DNA of 64,000 nt, taken from NCBI GenBank assembly GCA_019916065.1, contig CM034240.1, forward strand, positions 43,039,180 through 43,103,179, given 5' to 3'. Shown here in pieces: positions 47,635-56,792 of the stretch (position 1 is its first letter; each line of letters starts with the position of its first letter). The notes under the pieces were generated by a model. That model was given only the letters and a program-made list of their open reading frames with translations, was not told the DNA's origin and ran no database searches. The translations under genes and the position numbers were made by a program. This stretch comes from Vitellaria paradoxa (Eukaryota; Streptophyta; Magnoliopsida; Ericales; Sapotaceae).

Positions 47635-48142
47635 CTGAGACTAAAACCTCAACGTCGAGGTCAAACTCTCCTATTAAGCTCAGTTTTCCGGAAATTGCTG
47701 CGAGGAGAGATTTGTCTTCACCAATCGCTTGATGGTCGGCATTTTGCTGATTTTCTTGGAGATCCAACGATCTGTTTAGTGCCTTTTATCTCCGACGCTT
47801 TTAACCAGTTTCCGATGTACCTTGCGCGTAATTTCTTTGCGCCGATGATAACAACTCCATTGTTAAGGCGGCGAATCAATTTGGTTGCGAAGACATTTGC
47901 AGTTGGACTCCTGATTATTGCATTTCATACAGATACTGGTGTGTCGACTTTACTGTTTCGTTTTCTTCTCGTCTGTCTGTTGTTCAATAAACAACCAATT
48001 AACAATAATGTTCATACATTTCACTGTAATTTTGTTGCAGGACTAAGCTTTGATCATCTTTCCCCGGAGTTGATCGCAGTAGCTTCTGAAGGAAGCAACG
48101 CCACACTCTTTGCACTACACCATCGCAAGCTCCTCCATCGCG
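47635..48142 (+). CDS. Unrecognised protein-coding region, two exons visible
   Basis: One frame stays open from just after a TGA near 47632 to 48213, unusual in DNA of this composition. It contains a canonical 102-nt intron: the donor ACTG/GTGTGT at 47938/47939 and the acceptor TTGTTGCAG at 48040. Removing it keeps the frame and joins IIAFHTDTG to LSFDHLSPELIAVASEG. A second donor, CGCG/GTGAGC, follows at 48142, so at least one more exon would be expected. The predicted product has RGEICLHQSLDGRHFADFL, a hydrophobic stretch at NLVAKTFAVGLLIIAFH and a C-terminal LFALHHRKLLHR. I recognise no family. No ATG start is obvious, and the upstream exons, perhaps in 46860-47400, are unresolved. It may be a gene fragment. 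Confidence 0.35.
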
Positions 48143-49013
48143 GTGAGCTAAAAACCCTAACCTTTCGCATATTGTCAATCTCCTCTTTCATATATTGTTT
48201 CGTTTCTTTCTAGTAAAGAAGAATTTCCGGGCTCTCTGCTATCAATTTTCTGTATTTTCTTGTCATGGGCTCGTACGGTGCACAAAAATTCGTTGAAATT
48301 TTTAAAAAATTTTTATTATATTTTTACACATTTCTATTTTTATTTAATTTAAAAAAAATTTAATTTAAAAAAAAAACAATAACTAGAGATTAGTTAATTA
48401 AATAATAAAATTTTTTAACTGTTCTCATCCTACACTTTTAATCTATCGAATGGTATCTATTTTAACTCTTTTTTTTTACGATCCTAGAAACTGTTCTAAT
48501 GGATTTGCACATTCAATTTCTGTTTTAATGGATTGTAAAAATTATTTCGACGAATTATAGTACAAATAAATTATGACTGATATAAAATTTTAAATTCGTT
48601 TAAACGAAAATTTAATATCTCAAAATGAGAATGTTACTGTTTATATAAAAAAAATATTATTTAAAAAATATATATCAAATATAAAAATTTTTTAGATAAT
48701 ATTTTATTTTATTTTTTTATCAATCCAAACAGATCTTATTCTTGCTCGTCGCCGGTTAACTTTTTGATATATATCTGTTTAACAAACCAATGGTACTGGA
48801 CGTATGACACAGACCCCTGACCGTGCTCAGATAATGGGAACGGCTCTGTTGTACTGGGAGGAAGGTACTCCAAGGAAGGTGTACGTTAACCTCTCTCTTT
48901 TTTTTTTAACAAAGAGTTGGTTTGTTACTTTATAAATTTAACAAATTTTTATAAAGTTTAAAAATTTTTTTAACCCACTATTTAAACTACGAAATTATAA
49001 TTTTTACCGATTT
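48143..49013. other. AT-rich spacer
   Basis: No continuation of the preceding reading frame was recognised. A short GC-richer patch lies at 48790-48890 without any identifiable feature. Confidence 0.4.
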
Positions 49014-49176
49014 ATGAGCTCGTTTAGAGCCACAAAAAAAAAATTAAAAAATTTTAAAAAATTTCAAAAATTTTTAAATTTTTTCAATCACATTTTGTCA
49101 CCTATCATTTTTACACCACATCAATCCCATCTATTGATTTTTTTTTATTTTTTTTTGAGACTCCAAACGCACTCTA
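49014..49176. mobile_element. Short AT-rich MITE, about 163 bp
   Basis: The left end TATGAGCTCGTTTAGAGCC and the reverse complement of the right end TATAGAGTGCGTTTGGAGTC are alike. The interior is AT-rich and non-coding. Confidence 0.5.
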
Positions 49177-50023
49177 TATTAACTTTTTTTTTTTTTCACT
49201 TTTTTCACTTTTAAATGTAAACATTGAAGCAAGAGAGGTTACTTTTTTTTTATCTCAAATGTCTATTTCAAGTCATCCTCCCATTATAAATGTACATTAA
49301 TTGATATTTTAAATAATTTCACTATTAATACATATTTATATAAGACAAATTTAAAGCGAAAGATATGAATTTCTCTATTTACTGTTGAATTTTTACTGAC
49401 ATCTTACTCTATTTACCGTTGAATTTTTATTGACATCTTACTAGCCGTAAGTCAAAATTCTCTTATTTAGTATATCAATTTTAAGCTTATTTTTTATTTT
49501 ATATTTTAAAAAATAACAAGAATAACACAGAGCACATTTAATTACTCGTATTTTTAAAGTTTATTTTATAAAATAAAAAATATGTTTACACAAAAAATAT
49601 AAAATAATAAAAAAGACCAAAAGTAATTTTAAGTTGGTCTTTTTGACCTAAAACACAAAAATTTTCAAAACGTAAAAAATAAAAAGTTAAACTAAATATA
49701 TTTTTGATATTTTTAAAATATAAATCTTAAGAAAAAAAAATAAAAGTAAAAACTAAAAGCCACTTAATATTCTGACCTTTTTTTGATATGGAGCCAAAGG
49801 CTAGTTACGTAGCTTCATTTTTCTAGCTGGCAAAATCTAACTTTTTGTACCCTTTGTTAAAAGTGTTTTTAATCAATGTGCCGTTTGGAATGAAAAAAAT
49901 AATAAAATTTAATAAAAATTATAAATTCGGATAATAAAATAAAAAATAAATAATTTTAATAATTTTTAACAGACCAGCCACTCTTTAAATTTCTGTAAGG
50001 TGGAGTCTGGCTTTTAGTGGGAT
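49177..50023. other. AT-rich spacer upstream of the TPD1-like locus
   Basis: No signal-peptide exon or promoter for the TPD1-like gene could be identified. A short tandem repeat of ATTTACTGTTGAATTTTTA-type sequence is present at 49378-49442. Confidence 0.4.
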
Positions 50024-50061
50024 GTGTGCCCCTCAGCCGGCTTCTCTCTATCTCTCACACG

Positions 50062-50192
50062 CGCACACAGAGCGTGCATTTATGTTTTGTTTGTGCGTGA
50101 TTTATGCGCAATTAGCAGCAACACACGCACGCACAGAGAACGCGCATTTATGTTTTGTTTGCGCGTGATTTATGCGCAATCAGCAGCAACAA
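50062..50192. repeat. Tandem duplication, 68-bp unit, abutting the TPD1-like exon
   Basis: GCATTTATGTTTTGTTTG, then GCGTGATTTATGCGCAAT, then AGCAGCAAC, occurs twice, offset by 68 bp (50075 and 50143). The second copy runs into the first recognisable TPD1-like exon. Confidence 0.75.
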
Positions 50193-50243
50193 GAGTGGTG
50201 GAGCCGCACAGAATATGGGGAGAGAAATGTTCCAAATCGGACA

Positions 50244-50252
50244 TTGTAATAA
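50244..50252. repeat. 9-bp target-site duplication, left copy
   Basis: TTGTAATAA is repeated exactly at 52428-52436, on either side of the inserted element; the adjoining bases differ. Confidence 0.8.
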
Positions 50253-50430
50253 GGTGTTTTTGGAAGCCGGTTACTATTTATGAACTTATAAATATTTAAG
50301 TCATACTCAAAAATTTTATTTGTGAATAAGTCACACTTGCAATAAAAAGATCAAAAAGGATATCACACGTTTTTCACTACATTTCAAAACTGTCAGTTTT
50401 ATCCGAAAATAGTGCACACTTTACTCATAA

Positions 50431-50592
50431 CTTCCGTGACTTTCCATCTTCTTTATAAAGCAAGTAAAACTGATTTTTGGAAACAAAATCAAAACTGTTT
50501 GAGAAAAACTTAATTCCGCGACTTTCCATCTTCTTTACAAAATAAGCAAAACTGATTTTTGGAAACAAAATCAAAACTATTAAGGAAAACAG
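50431..50592. repeat. 81-bp direct repeat inside the Mutator-like element
   Basis: TTCCGYGACTTTCCATCTTC, then ACTGATTTTTGGAAACAAAA with TCAAAACT, occurs twice, starting near 50432 and 50513. Confidence 0.75.
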
Positions 50593-50732
50593 TACCACAT
50601 AATAAAACAATACCGCATAAAAAATAATACCACATAATAAAACATTATCGCATAAAAACAGTACCGCATAAAAACAGTACCACATAATAAAACAGTACCG
50701 TATAAAAAAACAGTACCTCATTAAAACAGCAC
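50593..50732. repeat. Short-motif array ACAGTACCGCATAAAA
   Basis: Variants of AACAGTACCGCATAAAAA and AATACCACATAATAAAAC alternate about eight times and lead directly into the larger 146-bp array, with which they share the ACAGTACCGCA core. Confidence 0.7.
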
Positions 50733-52020
50733 TTCATTAAAACAGCACCATTCTTTGCATGATATAGTCATGCGGTACTGTTTTTGAACGAGCATGCATC
50801 CTAAAAAAAATAGTACCGCAGACATGTGGTACTGTCACACATACGGTACTGTCGGTCATTCGTTTGATATGTGAACTATTTTTGTGTTTACATGTGATGT
50901 TTGCATGATAGAGTCGTGCGGTACTGTTTTTGAACGAGCATGCATCCTTAAAAAAACAGTACCGCAGACATGTGGTACTGTCACACATGCGGTACTGTCG
51001 GTCATTCGTTTGATATGTGAACTATTTTTGTGTTTACATGTGATGTTTGCATGATAGAGTCGTGCGGTACTGTTTTTGAACGAGCATGCATCCTAAAAAA
51101 AAACAGTACCGCAGACATGTGGTACTGTCACACATGCGGTACTGTCGGTCATTCGTTTGATATGTGAACTATTTTTGTGTTTACATGTGATGTTTGCATG
51201 ATAGAGTCGTGCGGTACTGTTTTTGAACGAGCATGCATCCTAAAAAAAATAGTACCGCAGACATGTGGTACTGTCACACATGCGGTACTGTCGGTCATTC
51301 GTTTGATATGTGAACTATTTTTGTGTTTACATGTGATGTTTGCATGATAGAGTCGTGCGGTACTGTTTTTGAACGAGCATGCATCCTAAAAAAAAACAGT
51401 ACCGCAGACATGTGGTACTGTCACACATGCGGTACTGTCGGTCATTCGTTTGATATGTGAACTATTTTTGTGTTTACATGTGATGTTTGCATGATATAGT
51501 CCTGCGGTACTGTTTTTGAACGAGCATGCATCCTAAAAAAACAGTACCGCAGACATGTGGTACTGTCACACATGCGGTACTGTCGGTTATTCGTTTGATA
51601 TGTGAACTATTTTTGTGTTTACATGTGATGTTTGCATGATAGAGTCATGCGGTACTGTTTTTGAACGAGCTTGCATCCTGAAAAAAATAGTACCGCAGAC
51701 ACATGCGGTACTGTCACACATGCGGTACTGTCGGTCATTCGTTTGATATGTGAACTATTTTTGTGTTTACATGTGATATTTGCATGATAGAGTCGTGCGG
51801 TACTGTTTTTGAACGAGCATGCATCCTAAAAAAAACAGTACAGCAAACATGTGATACTGTCATACATGCGGTACTGTCGATTATTCGTTTGATATGTGAA
51901 CTATTTTTTGTATTTACATATGATGTTTGTATGATAGAGTCATGCGGTACTGTTTTTGAACGCGGTACTGTTTTTGAACGAGCATGCATCCTAAAAAAAA
52001 CAGTACCGCAGTCATGTGTT
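50733..52020. repeat. Tandem array of about eight 146-148-bp hairpin units
   Basis: The landmark CGTTTGATATGTGAACTATT recurs at intervals of 146, 147, 146, 147, 145, 148 and 146 bp (starting with the unit at 50854). Each unit contains TGCGGTACTGTTTTT and, about 21 bases later, AAAAACAGTACCGCA, a perfect 15-bp inverted repeat (for example 51063-51077 with 51099-51113). Two further GGTACTGTC copies follow in direct orientation. Central units are nearly identical; the last units are more diverged and one hairpin half is duplicated at 51945-51977. Open frames in the array (51763-52023 plus, 51735-51989 minus) simply follow the repeat. Confidence 0.9.
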
Positions 52021-52427
52021 TAAATACGTAATCTAAATCTGTATATATTCATTCGATTGACGTTAATCTCACAGCACAAACTCGCGTAATCCGTGTGTAT
52101 TCCTTCGTATATAATCCTTTAACAGATTTTTATCTCACTATATGTTCACGCAATTGATAAGGAATGAAACAAAAACGGAAAACGTGATTTTCGGTTCCGT
52201 GATTTTCGGTTCCATATTTTTCGGCAACTCCATCTCAGTTAATTATAGAAAAAAGGCATTTAAGTCATATTATAAATTATATTCAAAACAAACTCGTGGG
52301 ACCCACTCAAAAGTATGACTTAAATACAAAATTTTTCACATTAATGTGACTTAAAAGCAATACTTTTTTTTGAGTGTGACTAATAACTTTAAAAGATTAC
52401 CAAGTATGAGTTGGATACAATTTTCCG

Positions 52428-52436
52428 TTGTAATAA
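52428..52436. repeat. 9-bp target-site duplication, right copy
   Basis: This is the exact match of 50244-50252; the TPD1-like coding sequence resumes at 52437. Confidence 0.8.
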
Positions 52437-52719
52437 CCCAGGGCCCAACGGCCCAACAGCACCCCTTCCCAACGGCATACCCGCATATACGGTTGAGATC
52501 GTGAACGCGTGTGTCACCGGCTGCGACATCTCCGGCATCCACCTCAGCTGCGGCTGGTTCAGCTACGCCCGTCTCATCAACCCTCGCATCTTCAAGCGCC
52601 TCCGTTACGGCGACTGCCTTGTCAACGATGGCCAGCCTCTCGTTAATGGCCGCGCCATCTCCTTCCAATACGCCAACACCTTCCTTTACCCCCTCTCTGT
52701 TTCCTCAGTCATTTGCTAA

Positions 52720-54600
52720 AACTTTGTGCTGCATTACATGAACCATACACTGCAATTGACAGATAACACTATGAGTTTGTCTCTCTCTCTCTCTCTCTCT
52801 TTTTCCCCCCCTCCTCCTCCTCCTCTTAATCTTCTTCACTTTCTTCTTCTACGGGCTCCAGAGTGAGGATACCATTGTCATTTTGGTTCAGGATTCGAAG
52901 ATTCAAGGGGTTGTGTCGTTTGTATAAAGTGAAGGGATAAAAGTGGTTGTATATTTGTGAATGAGATGATTTTTAAATTTTGAGAGAAGTGCCTCTTGTT
53001 TTGGTCTTTTCTTTTTTCTTTTGCTGGGCAGATAACGATGTAAAAGCCCAAGGAAAAGAGAGAATTCTGCATCTTCTATTTTAGGCTTCGTCTGGCATTC
53101 GTAACTGTTACAGTAACTGCTAGACAGCAGTTATTATAGTGGTTAGTTAGATTTATCTTTTTATATTTTAATATTTTTTTAAAAATTTTTAAGAATAAAA
53201 ATATCAAATTTAATTAAAACTTAAAATTCACTTAAAAAAGTTATATTTTTTTCGCAAATACAAAAATAGCTGACTTATTTTAAGTCAATTACTTTCTTTT
53301 CCAAACCAAGTCTTAGCTTGTAGTGCTTTAGTTTCGTTTAGTAACGTTGTTGTTGTTGTTGTTGTTATTATTATTATTTGAATTTTGTAAACAAATAATA
53401 AAAATATGTTTATTAAATTTGTCTAAGTTTTTTTGTTTAAAAAAATAAACAATTTAAAAAAAAACATAAAAAAGTATTTTCATTTTATTTTTTTCTCTAT
53501 TATAAATTTTTAGAGTGTGATAACACACTGAAAAATACTAAAAATTTTTTAAAATTTATGAAAATCTGAAAAATTTATTATTTTTTATCTTACTACTCGA
53601 ATTATGAACTCACAAATTATTTTAAATTATCTCACTTTTTATCACTCTGACCTCAGTCTTCGTCAACTGCTGTAGATTAATTGTGCTTAGTGCAAGAGTA
53701 AGGTCATTTTGAGCAATTTTTCTATTCTAAGAAACTCCACGTGATAGAGAAGGGGATGAGAATTTTTTGATTTTAACAGATTTTTTATCTGTTTCTTTAA
53801 ATAGAGATTCACCAAAATAATTTCTTATATTTAAGAATTATTTTAGCTTCTTAAGCCGTTATTTTAATATTTTTATTTTTTATTAAAATAAAATTTATAA
53901 TTGACATTGGAATGAAAACTTTTGAAAATAAAAATAATAGAAAAAGATTTAAGATTGAATATATTAATGCAAGAGGAAATGGTATGGGGAACTTGTTAGA
54001 GAGTAAATTGAATAGAAAAAACCTGTAAATTAGAAAATAGTATTTTTGTATTTTAGAAAATTTGTTCAGGGGAACTGTTTGATATCCTCACAATTCACCT
54101 TTTTGACAATGGCTTATCAAAACGATAAAAGAATGGGTACAAGGTAAAAAAGAGGTAAGAGAAGTGTAAATTTTTTTTGTTTAAAGAGTAAAATTTATTT
54201 TTTACGCTCTATCGTCCGCTTGATGCATCGAATTAACAATTGTCTTCCAATTCAAAACTTATATAAAGGGGATGAAAAATCACAACTCTCCCCAAAAACC
54301 TCTTCTAGTATGTTTGTGATAAAGTTCGGTGGATGAAATAAATAAATAAATAAGTTGAAGTTAAAAAGGTAAAATGAGATAGAGAGATGTTTAATTTATT
54401 GAATTTTTTAGATGTTTGAAAAATGAAAAGAAAATAAATAGGCATTTGTTAAAAAAATAAAAATTTATTTAATTAATTATAAAAATGAGTGCTCGTAGAT
54501 AACTTTATTTTTCCATTTTTTTTCATCTACAAATTCACGTTCCAAACACACTTTTAAGAATGGCGTCCCACATGCTACCAAGATGGCCAGATAAATGGTC
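52720..54600. other. AT-rich spacer downstream of the TPD1-like locus
   Basis: A CT run at 52778-52802 and CTC/CTT triplets to 52850 follow the TPD1-like stop codon. A dispersed MITE-like piece ending TATCTCACTTTTTATCACTCTG lies at 53500-53655, and GTT/ATT triplets lie at 53346-53378. No gene is seen. Confidence 0.45.

Positions 54601-54645
<45 letters not shown>
54601..54645. repeat. CT dinucleotide microsatellite
   Basis: About 20 CT units are present, followed at 54688-54698 by a run of C in a GC-rich patch. Confidence 0.85.
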
Positions 54646-54646
<1 letters not shown>

Positions 54647-54837
54647 ATGGACCCTATGTTCATGCCCAAAGAAGAAACCCCCGCGCCCCCCCCCCCCGGG
54701 CGGCGGGGCGAGGAAGGAAAAGGGGGAAATGATAGAAAAGAATAGAAGGGAAAAAGAAGAAACTCTTCGGTTCAACAACTAATCTGGGCCCAATCAGACG
54801 TGGAAAAATAAAATTATCCCTGATCCAAGATAAAACT

Positions 54838-54995
54838 TAGGGAGTGTTTGGTTGGAAAAAAAGTTAGGCAAAAAGTACAGTAAAAGTATAAAGATTTGAT
54901 GTAAAGGTGATATATGGTAAAATTTAATTAGAAGAAAGTACAAATTTTTTGTAATTTTTGGTAAGTTTTGGTATTTAGTTAGAGGCCAAATAGTC
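54838..54995. mobile_element. Candidate short MITE, about 158 bp
   Basis: TTAGGGAGTGTTTGGTTGG at the left and TTAGAGGCCAAATAGTCT at the right are roughly inverted. The interior resembles the GTTTGG-ended AT-rich family in this window (AAAGATTTGATGTAAA-GGTGATATATGG). Confidence 0.35.
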
Positions 54996-56095
54996 TCTTA
55001 ACGTCTAAACATTCAAAATGGCCCAAATAATAATAAGTTGTCAAAATAAAATATCAATATTACGATGGTAATTTTTTTTACGTGAACTCAAATCGATCCA
55101 AATTTGTTATACTAATAAGAAACTTGTTGAAGAATAATTTCAAATTTTTTGGGGGAAAGTTTATGGTTTGAATATGAACTGTAAACGAGTTGTAAGATAA
55201 AATAATCATTTTTTATTTGAGTTTGAATTATACCAATATTTACTTAGCCGATAAGTAGAGTTGATTAGGTTAGCCTAGGACTCGTTAACCTAACCAACTT
55301 GGTCTTATTTTTTATAGGTTTAGATAATAGAAAATTTTCGTGAGACTAGCTTGGACATAAATTTAAGTATGAAGTTATTTGCAAGTTAAACTTAGATTTA
55401 TGTGTATTATCTAAGCACAAATCACTTTCAATAAATAATTAATATTATTATAATTTTATATATAATACATAATATATATTTTTGATTGGGCTTATGGATG
55501 TGCTTGAACTCACCTATTTGTTTTAAAGCTGAGCTTGTGATATCACAAAGGCCAAAAAATATTGGGTTGGGTTAGGATTGGGCAAAACATATAAATGTAA
55601 TATCTATACATGAGCTTTACTCGAGTCCACCTTTAGTTAGCTTTATTGGTGAGAAATATAGCAAGTAATATTTCTTAGTCATTTAGGAAGCTAAAATGCA
55701 AATAAGGGCTAAAAATGTCATTTTTTTAATTGAGATCGGATTAGATTGAAACTTGATTATTTAATAAGAAACATGTTAAGTGATAATTTTTAGCATTTTA
55801 AGAATTCTAAAATATAAATATGGGCTAAAAATAGTTTGCAAGTAAAACTCGCTCTAAGTTTGGGTCTGTTCTAAATTTTTTTAGCTATTAAGATACAAGT
55901 TGATAAAGTCTGGAATACAAATATGGGTAAAATTGGGTCCAAATCGTTGGTGACTGAGGAGCGTAGTTGAGGTAGTCCACTGTATTGAGAAGGAAGTGTT
56001 AGGCAATCCAAAGAGATTCACTGATTCAGGGGTAAAAAGAAAACCAGTCTGATCTCAGGTTATGCCTGGAATAATAACTGTCTAATATTCTCCAG
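54996..56095. other. AT-rich spacer upstream of the pseudouridine synthase gene
   Basis: No gene is visible; an AAATATTGGGTTGGGTTAGG segment at about 55557 is the only GC-richer stretch. Confidence 0.45.
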
Positions 56096-56178
56096 TACGA
56101 CGTCGTAAAGCTTTGTTAATAAAGGGAGTCACCAGTAAAACGGAATATATACCGTCCAAAAATATGTACGTATAAATA
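56096..56178 (+). promoter_or_regulatory. Candidate promoter: ACGTC palindrome and TATA box
   Basis: TACGACGTCGTA (56096-56107) is a perfect 12-base palindrome with a GACGTC core of the type bound by plant bZIP factors. TATAAATAG follows at 56171-56179. The TATA lies only 13-14 bases before the first in-frame ATG (56192), so if it is used, transcription would begin inside the first codons and the second ATG (56216) would be the start. Confidence 0.4.
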
Positions 56179-56191
56179 GCGAGGCGGTGAC

Positions 56192-56760
56192 ATGAAGAGG
56201 CGGCGGGAGGAGGAGATGGATATCGTTTGGCAAACGCCGGCGAACCCGCCGGAGAGCCACGATTACATCTTCCGAAACGGTAATGCGAAAAAAATTTAAA
56301 TCTAGCAAAAGCACGGTTTTTATCTTCTTCGCATTTTGTGCCGAAATTGAATTGATTTCGAAGCTTAAGTATATTTTTTTTTTTGGGCGGGAATTGTTTT
56401 GCAGGTGTACGCTACGTGAGACCTTACTACTTCGAGTTCATCTGTCACGTATGTATAGTTCTTTCGCTAAGCAGTGATCGATTTATCTGTTGTTTTGATG
56501 GCCCAAAGGCGTTTCCGGTTGAAAAATCCCCTCTTTGAACCCTAATTATCATTTGAATGTTCTGATTTTATCTTGAGCAGGTCAAGATTCGCTGGGCAGG
56601 GAAGACCATTGTTGATCTATTTGCTGAAGAATTCAAAGGCCGGCCATATGATTACTATGTATGTTCACTTGTTCTTCACTGGAATTTGTTGCTTAAACTT
56701 ATTTTCTGATTCTGAGTTCATTCTGTTTAATGCCTAGAATGGCTTCCAAAATGCCTTTCT

Positions 56761-56792
<32 letters not shown>

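Larger units (their letters stand above)
50253..52427. mobile_element. Mutator-like non-autonomous element, 2175 bp
   Basis: Both ends are fixed by the 9-bp duplication and by the continuity of the interrupted TPD1 coding frame. A 9-bp target duplication is characteristic of Mutator-like elements. Counting inward, both ends carry AGTCA-Y-ACTCAAAAA at the same distance (bases 47-61), followed 13 bases later by TAAGTCACA, so the terminal inverted repeats are real but weak at the extreme tips. No transposase coding is present. The interior is a hairpin-bearing tandem array (50733-52020), an 81-bp direct repeat (50431-50590) and a short-motif region rich in ACAGTACCGCATAAAA. Confidence 0.75.
50194..52719 (+). 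pseudogene. TPD1-like (TAPETUM DETERMINANT 1) gene split by a transposon
   Basis: TPD1 proteins are small secreted Cys-rich ligands; Arabidopsis TPD1 binds the receptor kinase EMS1/EXS to specify tapetum in anthers. The left fragment (about 50194-50252) encodes VEPHRIWGEKCSKSDIVI, the conserved N-proximal block. The right fragment (52437-52719) encodes [53 protein letters not shown] and [16 protein letters not shown], ending at TAA with the family's terminal Cys. Between them sits a 2175-bp insertion flanked by TTGTAATAA. Removing the insertion and one duplicate rejoins codons as DIVI-T-QGP, matching the family. In addition GGCCCAAC is duplicated in tandem (52442-52457), shifting the frame by 8 bases. 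There are no other stops. The signal-peptide exon was not found. It is disrupted as it stands. Confidence 0.85.

Noticed and set aside
50733..52020. CRISPR-like regular repeat array
   Set aside because: Whole 146-148-bp units repeat with no unique spacers, and the context is a plant genome; it is a tandem repeat inside a DNA transposon.
51735..52023. Open frames on both strands inside the array
   Set aside because: They follow the repeat unit and contain the same peptide twice; this is a by-product of the repeat length.
50253..52441. Normal 2.2-kb intron of the TPD1-like gene
   Set aside because: The AG/GTGTTT donor and CCCAG acceptor look plausible, but the two exon phases do not match, whereas the 9-bp duplication explains the join exactly. 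I cannot exclude residual splicing.
52351..52741. Other-frame and antisense open frames over the TPD1-like exon
   Set aside because: They are shadows of the GC-rich coding exon; only the frame with CGWFS and DCLVNDG matches a family.
54560..54778. Ser-Leu and Arg-Glu repeat open frames
   Set aside because: They are translations of the CT microsatellite on the two strands.
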